A stretch of 64,000 nucleotides of DNA. It comes from Acuticoccus sp039034015 (GTDB lineage: Bacteria; Pseudomonadota; Alphaproteobacteria; Rhizobiales; Amorphaceae). The position numbers and the translations under genes were made by a program. Of this stretch, positions 8,567-18,591 are shown piece by piece. Location of the stretch: NCBI GenBank assembly GCA_039034015.1, contig JBCCBM010000020.1, forward strand, positions 1 through 64,000, in the 5' to 3' direction. The notes below the pieces were generated by a model, which did not search any database, was not told the origin of the DNA, and worked only from the letters and a program-made list of their open reading frames with translations. Within the stretch, counting starts at the first letter, position 1, and every line of letters starts with the position of its first letter.

Positions 8567-9446
8567 ACCTGCCCCCTTCCGCCGCCCGACGGCGGACGAG
8601 GCAGACCTTGCGTCGGTCTATGCGCGCGTCAAAAACGATTTTCGGGCGGCCGGGCTTGCAACGCCCGACCTTGACGCCCGCGTGTTGGTGACCGAGACCC
8701 TGGGCGTTTCCACCGCGCAACTGGTGGCAAACCCCCGCCGGCCCGTGCCGGCCGACCTTGCAAGCCTTTTGGCCAAACGGGTGGCGGCCCGGCTTGACGG
8801 GCAATCCATCGGCCGCATCCTCTCGCGGCGGGCGTTTTGGTCGCTCGACCTTCGGGTCGGCCCGGCCACATTGGAGCCGCGACCGGAAACGGAAACGGTG
8901 GTCGAGCTCGCGCTTAAAATGTTTGAGGGGCATGCGCCGCCCGCCACCATTGCCGACCTTGGGGTGGGCACCGGCGCTATTTTGCTCGCCCTCCTCACCG
9001 AGCACCCGACCAGCACCGGGCTTGGGGTTGATGTCTCGTTTGAGGCGCTGGAAGAGGCGCGGCGCAATGCGGAGCGCACCGGCCTTGCCGGCCGCGTTCA
9101 TCTCGTGCGGTCCGATTTTGGTGCGGCCCTTGGCGACACGTTTGACCTTGTGGTCTCCAACCCGCCCTATATTGAGAGTTCCGTGATTGCGGGGCTTGAA
9201 AAAACGGTGCGCGACTTTGACCCGCCGCTTGCGCTCGACGGTGGGCCTGATGGCCTTTGTTGTTATCGCAAAGTGTTTGGTGAGGCGCCGCAGCTGTTGT
9301 CCCCCCGCGGCCGGCTGGTGGTGGAGATCAACCCGGACGCGGTGGATGCGGTGGTGGCAGAGGCGGAGCGCTGCGGCCTTTGCGTTATGGCGATGGCCGA
9401 CGATCTTGCCGGCCGTGCCCGCGCGATTGCCTTTTGCACCGGATGA
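8559..9446 (+). CDS. prmC: Release factor glutamine methyltransferase PrmC
   Basis: A 295-residue SAM-dependent N5-glutamine methyltransferase that modifies the GGQ glutamine of RF1 and RF2. The SAM motif DLGVGTG lies at about residues 133-139 and the catalytic NPPY at 201-204. The start at 8559 (ATGGGT, 8-base overlap with prfA) gives the usual helical N-terminal domain; an ATG at 8511 would add 16 uncharacteristic residues. It is translationally coupled to its substrate gene prfA. Confidence 0.94.
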   Translation: MGEPAPFRRPTADEADLASVYARVKNDFRAAGLATPDLDARVLVTETLGVSTAQLVANPRRPVPADLASLLAKRVAARLDGQSIGRILSRRAFWSLDLRVGPATLEPRPETETVVELALKMFEGHAPPATIADLGVGTGAILLALLTEHPTSTGLGVDVSFEALEEARRNAERTGLAGRVHLVRSDFGAALGDTFDLVVSNPPYIESSVIAGLEKTVRDFDPPLALDGGPDGLCCYRKVFGEAPQLLSPRGRLVVEINPDAVDAVVAEAERCGLCVMAMADDLAGRARAIAFCTG

Positions 9447-9934
9447 AGACCGCCTGACGCTTGTCACCTCTGGAAAAGTCCAGCCGTCAACGCAATTAAG
9501 TCTTGGAAAGGTCGACCGAAAGCGATAACGTCGGCGCATTGATCAAGGGGCGCGGCACCGTCCGCTGGCCCCATCAGGATCAGCCCTTAAGGGCATCAGT
9601 CATCGATAGTTGCCAAATGGCGGGGTCAGACCAGGGTCTGCGAGCCGCAGGGGTCTGGCGTGGACCCGTCGTTCCGGCGCTTTGATGGGCGTACCGCAGG
9701 TGCGGTGCGCTTGCACCCTCGTCTTTGGCGGGGTGCACCCAAGGCTGCGTGGTTGCAGCCGAAACGGACGTGCTGCCGTGCAACGACGCCGCGCCGCACT
9801 CCAGACCGAGTGGCGACAGGGGTCCGGCGGGGAGGCCGGCAACAGTCGTCTGTGCTTGGAAGGAAACGTTTAAGACGTTCGCCGCAAACACTTCACTTTG
9901 GTCGCCATGCCGTGTGTCCCGGACGAGAGAGCCC
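9447..9934. other. Hairpin-rich intergenic region upstream of the DUF4167 gene
   Basis: No convincing gene in 488 bases. The middle holds a chain of short perfect inverted repeats: CAGACC/GGTCTG at 9627-9640, CTGCG/CGCAG at 9638-9650, ACCGCA/TGCGGT at 9693-9706, TGCACCC/GGGTGCA at 9712-9737 and GGCTGC/GCAGCC at 9743-9760. Open frames here on both strands read as Arg/Pro-rich shadow. It may be a structured leader, an RNA gene or an accumulation of palindromic repeats. Confidence 0.5.
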
Positions 9935-10567
9935 ATGAGACCCAACAATTCAAACAAGCGTCTGCGTGGTCGCAACAGAACGAAGAATACGAACCCGCTC
10001 GCGCGGTCGTATGAATCGAACGGCCCGGATGTGAAAATCCGGGGCAGCGCCCTGCAGGTGGCGGACAAATACGCCCAGCTGGCGCGCGATGCCCAATCCT
10101 CCGGCGACCGCGTGATGGCGGAGAACTATTTCCAGCACGCCGAGCACTATTACCGCATTGTCGCCACCGCCTATGAGCAGCAAGGCCAGCAGCGGCGCGA
10201 AGAGGGAGACCGCCCGCGGGACGAACGCCCCCACCGGGGCAGCGGCGATCAGCCCCCCGTCAACGGCTTTGACGGCATGGAGGATGATGACGAAGGCGTG
10301 CGCCGCGCCCTTAAGATGAACGGCAGCGCCAACGGCCGCAGCCACGAGGACGAGGAGCCTGAGGCGGCCCCTGCCCCTCCCCCCGCGCCGGTTGTGGTTG
10401 ACGCGTCACCCGCCGAGGAGGAACCGGCCGAAGCCACCGAGGCTGCCGCCGAACCGGAGGAGGCGCCCAAGCCCAAACGCCGGGCCCGCACACCGCGCCG
10501 CCCGCGCACCCGCCGCGCCGACGCCGACGGCACCGCCGCCGCCCCCGAGGCAAGCGAGCCCAGCTGA
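9935..10567 (+). CDS. DUF4167 domain-containing protein, RNA-binding-like
   Basis: A 210-residue protein. The first ~85 residues form the alphaproteobacterial DUF4167 domain: basic N-terminus, then ALQVADKYAQLARDAQSSGDRVMAENYFQHAEHYYRI. The rest is low complexity: an acidic Ala/Pro/Glu region and a basic tail KPKRRARTPRRPRTRR. Basic Arg-rich ends suggest nucleic-acid binding, which is inference. Location just after prmC is typical for the family. The ATG at 9935 begins the conserved block. A strong intrinsic terminator follows. Confidence 0.9.
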   Translation: MRPNNSNKRLRGRNRTKNTNPLARSYESNGPDVKIRGSALQVADKYAQLARDAQSSGDRVMAENYFQHAEHYYRIVATAYEQQGQQRREEGDRPRDERPHRGSGDQPPVNGFDGMEDDDEGVRRALKMNGSANGRSHEDEEPEAAPAPPPAPVVVDASPAEEEPAEATEAAAEPEEAPKPKRRARTPRRPRTRRADADGTAAAPEASEPS

Positions 10568-10581
10568 CCCACCACACCCCA

Positions 10582-10608
10582 GGCCCGCCCTCCCCGGCGG
10601 GCCTTTTT
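10582..10608 (+). terminator. Intrinsic terminator after the DUF4167 gene
   Basis: Perfect 8-bp stem GGCCCGCC (10582-10589) and GGCGGGCC (10596-10603) with a 6-nt loop, followed at once by TTTTT. It lies 15 bases after the DUF4167 stop. Confidence 0.93.
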
Positions 10609-11316
10609 CGTTGCGCCCCCACACAAGCCTCCATCAGAGCACCGCTGCGTTGCGCGCGCGCCTTTTGCCCCGCGCACGGGCCCGGCGGCGCACGCGAGCG
10701 CCTTCTGCCCCGATCTGGTGGATCCAACCTGATCGCGCAGCGCTCGAAATCCTTCGTTCAACGGGCTGGCGGCCTTGCCCGCAAAACGCGTCCCACGCAC
10801 AGGCAGCTGACATGGTACTGGCGCGCCAAGTCTTTGACTTGTCGCGTATGGGTAACGCTCGGGCGTCGCGCGGGCTTTACCGGCGCACAATGGGTCATTC
10901 GAACTGCGCGCCGGTATGACATGCTGTGCCCTGCCGGTGGCGCGCGATCGCACTTAGGGCATGTTCCCCGGCAACTGACCCAAGCGACGCCGTTTTTTCG
11001 TGCAAAGGCAAGGCGCCGCTCGCACGGCGTGCCGGCCACACACGCAAGAGCGGCAACACTGTCCGGTTCTTGCGAAAAAGGCGCCCTGCGGCTGGTTCTG
11101 GGGCGCGCCGTGGCTCAAAAGGCGCGCTTACCCGTCGTCCCACGACACGCCGCGCTCGCCGCCTTGCCCCAAGACGCCCCAGAACCAGGGCGAGGGTCAA
11201 TTGCGGGGAAGCATGCCCATGGTGCTGTGGCACTTTGCCCCGGCTGTGCGTCGCACACGGCTGCGCGTGGCAGACGCGCCTTCTGCGCGGCGCCCGACCG
11301 CGACCCGCCTTCCCGA
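10609..11316. other. 700-bp non-coding stretch between convergent genes
   Basis: No supportable gene. Frames on both strands translate into Arg/Ala/Pro-rich shadow. The region contains a perfect 13-bp inverted repeat, TGGTTCTGGGGCG at 11093-11105 with its complement at 11175-11187. Bases 10628-10644 on the minus strand resemble a motif also seen at 9674 and 45525. It may be decayed sequence or a repeat cluster. Confidence 0.45.
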
Positions 11317-12261
11317 TCAGTGTTTTGCGGCGGTTCCCGGCCCGCGGATGGCGTTGACGGCAACGGCAAGCGCCAGCCCCACGCAAAGGGCAATCACCGC
11401 GTCGCACGCGGCCGTCACCGCCCATTCGATGGGCCCGGGCGCCACAGGGCTTGCGCCCGCGACCGCCGCGGCAAGGCCGTGGATGGCATCGTAGGGCGCG
11501 GCGACGCCGAGGTCTTTGAGGCCGTGGACCAGGATGTTGCCGCCCACCCACAGCATCGCAACGGTGCCGATGGTGGCAATCACACCCATCACCGCGGGCA
11601 TTGCGGCAACAATGGCCCGGCCCACGGCCCGCAGAACGCCGCCGCGCTGGGCAAGGGCAAGGCCCACATCATCCGCCTTCACCAAAACCGCGACGGCGCC
11701 ATAGACCGCAACCGTGATGACGATCGCGACCACGGCCAGGATGATCGCTTCGGTGATGAGGGTGTCGGCCTCAATGGCCGCCAGCGTGATCGCCATGATT
11801 TCCGCCGAGAGGATGAAATCGGTCGTGATGGCGCCTTTGACCCGCTGCTCCTCAAGGTGGGCCGCATCGAGGGTTTGCGCCGTTTGGGGGCCTTTGTCGG
11901 GTGTGTGACCGCTGAGGGCGTGCCACACCTTTTCGGCCCCCTCAAACGCCAGATACGCGCCGCCCAGCATGAGGAGCGGCGTTAGCAAAAACGGCGCGAA
12001 GGTTTTGAGAAGCAGCGCGATCGGCAATAAAATGACGATTTTGTTAAAGGCCGAGGCGCGGGCGATCTTCCAGACGATCGGCAATTCCCGCGCGGCGGGC
12101 AGCCCCACCACATATTTTGGCGTGACGGCCGCATCGTCGATCACCACGCCGGCGGCCTTGGACCCCGCCTTTGCGGCCTGGGCGGCAATGTCGTCCACCT
12201 GCGCGGCGGCAAGGCGCGCGATGGCGGCCACATCGTCCAAAAGGGCAAGCAAGCCGCTCAT
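11317..12261 (-). CDS. DUF808 family membrane protein (YedI-like)
   Basis: A 314-residue integral membrane protein. The soluble N-terminus MSGLLALLDDVAAIARLAAA and the motif DDAAVTPKYVVGLPAARELPIVWKIA are characteristic of DUF808. About six hydrophobic segments follow, including FNKIVILLPIALLLKTFAPF and MLGGAYLAFEGAEKVW. The family is conserved in proteobacteria and its function is unknown. It converges on the DUF4167 gene across a non-coding stretch. A terminator of the upstream small gene lies just beyond its start. Confidence 0.85.
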   Translation of the reverse strand: MSGLLALLDDVAAIARLAAAQVDDIAAQAAKAGSKAAGVVIDDAAVTPKYVVGLPAARELPIVWKIARASAFNKIVILLPIALLLKTFAPFLLTPLLMLGGAYLAFEGAEKVWHALSGHTPDKGPQTAQTLDAAHLEEQRVKGAITTDFILSAEIMAITLAAIEADTLITEAIILAVVAIVITVAVYGAVAVLVKADDVGLALAQRGGVLRAVGRAIVAAMPAVMGVIATIGTVAMLWVGGNILVHGLKDLGVAAPYDAIHGLAAAVAGASPVAPGPIEWAVTAACDAVIALCVGLALAVAVNAIRGPGTAAKH

Positions 12262-12322
12262 GGGGCTCTCCGGTGTTCAGGCGTTCGCGCTGTCTCCTAC
12301 GACACTTTGCAAAGTTGCCAAC

Positions 12323-12351
12323 AAAAAAGCCGGCCGCGCGAGGCGGCCGGC
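12323..12351 (-). terminator. Intrinsic terminator of the small secreted protein gene
   Basis: Perfect 9-bp stem GCCGGCCGC (12329-12337) and GCGGCCGGC (12343-12351) with a 5-base loop. Read on the minus strand it is followed by a run of six T (12323-12328). It lies 22 bases after the stop of the 66-residue gene and separates it from the DUF808 gene. Confidence 0.92.
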
Positions 12352-12372
12352 CCGTTCGTGAGGGTCGTGGCG

Positions 12373-12573
12373 TCAGCTCGTGGGAGTGTAGGCGCCCCAG
12401 GAGCAGCCGGCGTGACCGGCTTTTGTGCGCAAAAGTTTGGTGCCCTGCGGCGCCTCGGCGGTGGTTTGCACGGTGGGCGTTGCGACCGTCGCGGCCGGGA
12501 CCGGCGCCTGTTCGGCAAGCGCGGGCGCGGCAAAGGCGACGGCGGAGAGGGCGAGAAGCGTACGGCGGACCAT
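12373..12573 (-). CDS. Small secreted hypothetical protein (66 aa)
   Basis: I do not recognise a family. A clear Sec signal peptide, MVRRTLLALSAVAFAAPALA, is followed by a Pro/Ala/Thr-rich linker and a short C-terminal stretch with a lone cysteine in HAGCSWGAYTPTS. An excellent Shine-Dalgarno sequence AGGAAGGAG precedes the ATG at 12573, and a strong terminator follows, so it is a self-contained transcription unit. The mature protein would be only about 46 residues in the periplasm. It diverges from the Gly/Tyr-rich secreted protein gene. Confidence 0.75.
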   Translation of the reverse strand: MVRRTLLALSAVAFAAPALAEQAPVPAATVATPTVQTTAEAPQGTKLLRTKAGHAGCSWGAYTPTS

Positions 12574-12779
12574 GGGAAGCTCCTTCCTGTGTTATGACAT
12601 CGCAAGTTTAGTGCGCCGCGAGGGGCGCTCAAGCAATTTTGTTAGGCAGGTTGGCATAGAAATCGTGCGGCCATCCATGAACCGCGGCTGAAGTCGCCAC
12701 GCGGTGTCCATTCATGGGGTGCATGATAGGCAACCCGCACGGCAGTCTTCGCCGGCTCCAAACGAAGGATACTTTCATC

Positions 12780-13205
12780 ATGTTTTCCACGACCCGCGGC
12801 AACACCGGCAGCCTTGTTGCAAAGACCCTCGCAATCCTCACGCTGGTGGTGATGGCCCTTGGCGCTGCCACCCCCGCCAGCGCCCAGTCCGCCTATGAGC
12901 GCGGCTTTCAAGAGGGCCAACGCGCCGGCTACTCCGATGGGTACAACGACGGATACGCCAACGCCTACCGCCGCTCGTTCAACAATGCGCTGGTGCGCCC
13001 GCGCGCCCGGGCCGAGTCAAGCGCGAGCGTCGGTACCCAGCGCCAGTATGTGCGCGGCTACCGCGACGGGTATACGCGCGGCTATGAGCAAGGGTTTCGC
13101 ACCGGCCGTCGGGATGGTGCGCAGGACGGCGACCGCGATGGATCGGACCTGCGCAACACGCTGCGCCAGCAAAACCGCTGCCGGCTCAACCCGTCCACCT
13201 GTTGA
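12780..13205 (+). CDS. Secreted protein with Gly-every-fourth-residue (GX3) repeats
   Basis: A 141-residue protein of unknown function. A signal peptide covers about residues 1-37, ending ATPASAQS. Two blocks follow in which glycine recurs every fourth residue: GFQEGQRAGYSDGYNDGYAN, and later RGYRDGYTRGYEQGFRTGRR running into GAQDGDRDG. This recalls the deca-GX3 pattern of Yae1/Lto1-type proteins, though without proof of homology. The linker is Arg-rich, and two Cys near the C-terminus could form a disulfide. The ATG at 12780 has GAAGGA upstream; an upstream ATG at 12714 would disrupt the signal peptide. Confidence 0.75.
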   Translation: MFSTTRGNTGSLVAKTLAILTLVVMALGAATPASAQSAYERGFQEGQRAGYSDGYNDGYANAYRRSFNNALVRPRARAESSASVGTQRQYVRGYRDGYTRGYEQGFRTGRRDGAQDGDRDGSDLRNTLRQQNRCRLNPSTC

Positions 13206-13209
13206 TCGG

Positions 13210-14934
13210 TCAGACGTCCGCGTAGGCGCGCACCTCGGCGGTCCCGCCGGGGTGCGTGACGGCGCCTTTTTCCGCCGGGCCCACCGTTTGGGCATACTTC
13301 CACAGGGCGCCGGACTGAAACGCGGTTTCGCGAGGCGCCCAGGCCGCGCGCCGCGTGTTCAATTCCTCGTCCGACAGGTCGACCGACAGGGTGCCGGCCT
13401 CCGCGTCGATTGTGATGATGTCGCCATCATGCAAGAGCCCGATGGGCCCACCCACCGCCGCCTCGGGCCCCACATGGCCAATGCAAAAGCCGCGGGTCGC
13501 GCCGGAGAAGCGCCCGTCGGTGATGAGGGCCATTTTTGCGCCCATGCCCTGGCCGTAGAGCGCTGCGGTGGTGGCCAGCATTTCGCGCATGCCGGGCCCG
13601 CCCTTCGGCCCCTCATAGCGGATGACGAGGACCTCGCCCTCCTTGTAGTTGCGCTTGGTGACGGCCTCGAAGCAGGCCTCCTCGCTGTCAAAACAGCGGG
13701 CGGGGCCCGAGAATTTCAGCTCCGTCATGCCTGCGACCTTCACGATCGCCCCTTCCGGCGCCAGGTTGCCGCGAAGGCCGACGACGCCGCCGGTGGGCGT
13801 GATGGGCGTGTTGGCCGGGACAACCACGTCTTGGTTCGGGTTCCAGGCCACTTTTTCAAGGTTTTCGGCCATGGTGCGGCCGCTGACGGTGAGGCAATCA
13901 CCGTGCAGGAAGCCGTGGTCGAGCAGCGTTTTCATGAGGAGCGGGATGCCGCCGGCCTCGAACATGTCTTTCGCCACATAGCGCCCGCCGGGTTTGAGGT
14001 CGGCAATGTACGGCGTGCGGCGGAAGACCTCGGCCACATCATGAAGGTCGAATTCGATGCCGCATTCATGGGCAATGGCCGGAAGGTGGAGCGCGGCGTT
14101 GGTGGAGCCGCCTGAGGCTGCGACGACGACGGCTGCGTTTTCGAGCGCCTTGCGGGTCACAATATCCCGCGGGCGGATGTTTTGGTGGATAAGGTCCATG
14201 ACGGCTTCGCCCGCGGTGGCGCAGAACCGGTCGCGGATTTCGTACGGGGCGGGCGCGCCGGCCGAATAGGGCAGCGCAAGGCCGATCGCCTCGGAGACGG
14301 TTGCCATGGTGTTGGCGGTGAACTGCGCACCGCACGCGCCGGCCGAGGGGCAGGCCACCTGCTCCAACTCGTCAAGGTCTTCGTCCGACATGTCGCCGAC
14401 GGAGTGTTTGCCCACCGCCTCAAAAAGGTCTTGCACGGTGACCGGTTGGCCGCGGAAGGAGCCCGGCAGGATCGAGCCGCCATAAAGGAACACCGAAGGG
14501 ACGTTGAGGCGGACCATTGCCATCATCATGCCCGGCAGCGACTTGTCGCACCCGGCAAGGCCCACCAGCGCATCGTAGCAGTGGCCGCGCATGGTGAGCT
14601 CGACCGAATCGGCAATCACCTCGCGGCTGGCGAGGGACGATTTCATGCCCTCGTGGCCCATGGCGATGCCGTCGGTCACGGTGATGGTGCAGAATTCGCG
14701 GGGGGTGCCGTTGGCGGCGGCGACGCCTTTTTTGACCGCCTGGGCCTGGCGCATGAGGGCGATGTTGCAGGGGGCCGCCTCGTTCCAGCAGCTCGCAACA
14801 CCCACGAGCGGCTGGTGGATCTGCTCTTTGGTGAGGCCCATGGCGTAAAGGTACGAGCGGTGCGGCGCGCGCGCGGGACCCTCCGTCACGTGCCGGCTCG
14901 GCAGGCGGTCTTTGATGAGCGTGCGCGTTTGCAT
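13210..14934 (-). CDS. ilvD: Dihydroxy-acid dehydratase
   Basis: A 574-residue iron-sulfur dehydratase of branched-chain amino acid synthesis, converting 2,3-dihydroxyisovalerate (or -methylvalerate) to the 2-keto acid. Cluster ligands are Cys49 in ASCWNEAAPC, Cys129 in GCDKSLPG and the Cys of CPSAGACGAQFTANTM; the C-terminal DGRFSGATRG is the active-site serine region. Paralogous sugar-acid dehydratases share these motifs, but GLTKEQIHQPLVGVAS fits true IlvD. The ATG at 14934 with GGGGGA upstream is preferred over a longer in-frame extension. Confidence 0.92.
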   Translation of the reverse strand: MQTRTLIKDRLPSRHVTEGPARAPHRSYLYAMGLTKEQIHQPLVGVASCWNEAAPCNIALMRQAQAVKKGVAAANGTPREFCTITVTDGIAMGHEGMKSSLASREVIADSVELTMRGHCYDALVGLAGCDKSLPGMMMAMVRLNVPSVFLYGGSILPGSFRGQPVTVQDLFEAVGKHSVGDMSDEDLDELEQVACPSAGACGAQFTANTMATVSEAIGLALPYSAGAPAPYEIRDRFCATAGEAVMDLIHQNIRPRDIVTRKALENAAVVVAASGGSTNAALHLPAIAHECGIEFDLHDVAEVFRRTPYIADLKPGGRYVAKDMFEAGGIPLLMKTLLDHGFLHGDCLTVSGRTMAENLEKVAWNPNQDVVVPANTPITPTGGVVGLRGNLAPEGAIVKVAGMTELKFSGPARCFDSEEACFEAVTKRNYKEGEVLVIRYEGPKGGPGMREMLATTAALYGQGMGAKMALITDGRFSGATRGFCIGHVGPEAAVGGPIGLLHDGDIITIDAEAGTLSVDLSDEELNTRRAAWAPRETAFQSGALWKYAQTVGPAEKGAVTHPGGTAEVRAYADV

Positions 14935-15131
14935 GGAGTGTCCCCCTGTTGTTTGCGCCTTGGTCGGGCTTTTTTTTGAAAAGCTCAAGGGTCGGGCGGC
15001 AATCGACAAGCGGCTAGCGCAAGAAAGCTGTTGGGCGGGCGGTTGTGATGCGCCCGCCGTTCAGTGAGCCACGGGACGGATGGTCCGCGCTGCGTTGCGC
15101 TGGGCAGCGCAGACCTTGGGTGGCCGCACGA

Positions 15132-15347
15132 TCAACGAAGCGGCGTCGTCACCCGCACATTGCCGTGCCAATTCTCGATCACTGTGGGCGCCTCGCTCTC
15201 GATCTCGAGCGGGCCGAAGACTTCGTGAAGTCCATAACTTGCCGCAAGGGTGAGAAGCAGCGCGAGGATTAGCCATGCGCCTGCCCAAACCTTTTTGGGG
15301 CGTGCTGTGTCGAGGTGATGGTGATCAGCAACTGTATTAAAACTCAT
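15132..15347 (-). CDS. Small single-pass membrane protein (71 aa)
   Basis: Not recognised. A His-rich N-terminus (MSFNTVADHHHLDTARPKK) is followed by one hydrophobic segment, WAGAWLILALLLTLAASYGL, and a soluble tail containing PTVIENWHGNVRVTT. The charge pattern suggests N-in topology with about 35 residues in the periplasm. The start at 15347 is chosen as the first ATG before the membrane segment. It sits upstream of ilvD on the same strand, about 200 bases away, but no link is evident. Coding status is likely but not certain. Confidence 0.6.
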   Translation of the reverse strand: MSFNTVADHHHLDTARPKKVWAGAWLILALLLTLAASYGLHEVFGPLEIESEAPTVIENWHGNVRVTTPLR

Positions 15348-15488
15348 CGGAAACTCCCATCGTTGGTCCAGAGACAGTCTTGATGAGCAAAGGATGGGTT
15401 CGGCGGGGTCATTCCGAAAGTGAATGTTTCTCATAGGATCGATCACAGGATTTGATCGATCTGCGTCGCGCACACCGGCCGGTGCGGG

Positions 15489-16202
15489 TCAGCGGCGGGC
15501 GGCAACCGTTGCGCCGATGGTGATGGCGACGAGGATGAGGGAGGCGGCGATGAGGTCGTTGGCGCCCAAGGGTTCCTGGAGGGCGAGCCAACCCACGGCG
15601 AGCGTTGCGGGAAGCTCCACCGCGGCGGCCATGGTGGTGGGCACGGTGCCAATCCGCGGGGCAAACGTGGCAAGCGCCAGCTGGGGGATGAGGGCCGTCA
15701 GGAGGCCGAATGCGATCAGCCAGAGGAGCGCGTCCGCGCCGGCCGGGACGATGGCCGAGGCCGGAAGGCCGAGCAGGAGCGGCGCCAGCGCAATCACCGA
15801 GCCGAGCGCCACAGCGCCCGCCGTGCCAAGGCCGCCCAGGCCCGCGGTCTTGTGGGTCACGATGTTGAGGAGGAGGCCGTAGGCGGCGGGGGCGGTAAGC
15901 GCGAGGAGGATGGCGCCGGCGGTCGCCGTGCCCCCATCGTGGGGCGCCACCACAACGCCGGCCGCCACGATGAGGCTTGCGGCGAGGAGGCCGCGCGCGG
16001 TCACCCGCTCGCCGAAGAGCGCCCGGCCGAAGAGGAGCGCAAACAGGGGAAACGTCATGAAGAGGACGCCGACCTCAGCCACCGTCAGCGTTTTGAGGGC
16101 CGCCACATAGCCGATCCAGCCAAGGCCGATGAGCGCGCCGCCAAGCATCGCCGGCCACAGCGCAGAAAGCGGCCTTTTGAGAACGACTGGCAGGAGGATC
16201 AC
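15489..16202 (-). CDS. EamA/DMT family transporter; N-terminus lacks an ordinary start codon
   Basis: From the GTG at 16202 the protein is 237 residues with 8-9 membrane segments, typical of 10-TM drug/metabolite transporters but missing the first. Upstream the same frame stays open to a TAA at 16401-16403. It encodes a plausible first helix (TAAFLICLAAAASFGLLPLF) and FARTLTAEGLAPSAIAFWRF, which matches the family. That extension has no ATG, GTG or TTG; only CTG (16359-16361) or ATC/ATT codons are available. Either translation starts at a rare codon or an upstream start was lost. Substrate unknown. Confidence 0.75.
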   Translation of the reverse strand: MILLPVVLKRPLSALWPAMLGGALIGLGWIGYVAALKTLTVAEVGVLFMTFPLFALLFGRALFGERVTARGLLAASLIVAAGVVVAPHDGGTATAGAILLALTAPAAYGLLLNIVTHKTAGLGGLGTAGAVALGSVIALAPLLLGLPASAIVPAGADALLWLIAFGLLTALIPQLALATFAPRIGTVPTTMAAAVELPATLAVGWLALQEPLGANDLIAASLILVAITIGATVAARR

Positions 16203-16471
16203 GGCCGAAAAGGCAAAGCGCCAGAAGGCGATGGCGGACGGGGCGAGCCCTTCGGCCGTGAGCGTGCGGGCAAACAGGGGCAGGAGGCCGAACGAGGCCG
16301 CCGCTGCCAGGCAAATCAGGAACGCAGCCGTCGGGCCGATCGGGCGGATGGTGCGCTCCAGAAGGTTGTTCGCAGCGGGTGGTTTCGCGATGCCCGGTGA
16401 TTAGCTGAAGGGTGGAGGACGGGTCCACCCTTCCCGTGCGGCGAAAAAGTGGATGGATGATGGGCACGTTG

Positions 16472-16500
16472 TTGACAGGACCGTGAGCGACGCTTATCTC
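16472..16500 (+). promoter_or_regulatory. Probable groESL promoter
   Basis: TTGACA (16472-16477), a 17-base spacer and TATCTC (16495-16500) form a housekeeping-type promoter immediately upstream of the CIRCE operator. Assigned by eye; a heat-shock sigma alternative was not resolved. Confidence 0.65.
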
Positions 16501-16513
16501 GCCGCTCAACGGG

Positions 16514-16540
16514 TTAGCACTCGCCGAAAGTGAGTGCTAC
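16514..16540 (+). promoter_or_regulatory. CIRCE operator (HrcA binding site)
   Basis: TTAGCACTC, 9 bases, GAGTGCTAC: the canonical inverted repeat of CIRCE with a single mismatch at the last base. Placed between promoter and groES it implies repression by HrcA and heat induction; hrcA itself is not in this window. Confidence 0.97.
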
Positions 16541-16597
16541 CGAGGCTCCAACTGGAGCCGGATTGTCACGGCAATTCGAAACATCTTGAGGACAGAC

Positions 16598-16903
16598 ATG
16601 ACCTTCCGTCCCCTGCACGACCGTGTGGTTGTGCGCCGCATTGATTCTGAAGAGAAAACCAAAGGCGGCATCATCATCCCCGATACCGCCAAAGAAAAGC
16701 CCCAAGAGGGTGAAGTCGTGGCCGTCGGCCCCGGCGCCCGTGACGACGATGGCGACATCATCGCCATGGACGTCAAGGTCGGCAACCGCGTGTTGTTCGG
16801 CAAATGGTCTGGCACCGAGGTGAAGCTCGATGGTGAAGATCTCCTCATCATGAAGGAGAGCGACATCATGGGTGTCATCGAGAGCGCCACCGTCGACGCG
16901 TAA
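16598..16903 (+). CDS. groES: Co-chaperonin GroES
   Basis: A 101-residue GroES forming the heptameric lid of the chaperonin. FRPLHDRVVVRRI opens the protein, the mobile loop is at EEKTKGGIIIPDTAKEKP, and GEDLLIMKESDIMGVIE closes it. The start at 16598 with GAGGA upstream is preferred over an ATG four codons earlier. It is transcribed from the CIRCE-controlled promoter and followed 41 bases later by groEL. Confidence 0.98.
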   Translation: MTFRPLHDRVVVRRIDSEEKTKGGIIIPDTAKEKPQEGEVVAVGPGARDDDGDIIAMDVKVGNRVLFGKWSGTEVKLDGEDLLIMKESDIMGVIESATVDA

Positions 16904-16944
16904 GCGTTCGCCGACATCTGAAAATCTAGTACGAAGGTAACCAA

Positions 16945-18573
<1,629 letters not shown>

Positions 18574-18591
<18 letters not shown>

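Noticed and set aside
10840..10930. Possible tRNA T-arm around ATTCGAA
   Set aside because: Neither strand gives paired T-arm or acceptor stems.
10895..11551. 218-codon minus-strand frame in the gap after the DUF4167 gene
   Set aside because: Runs antisense into the DUF808 gene in a different frame and is Arg/Gly/Pro-rich throughout.
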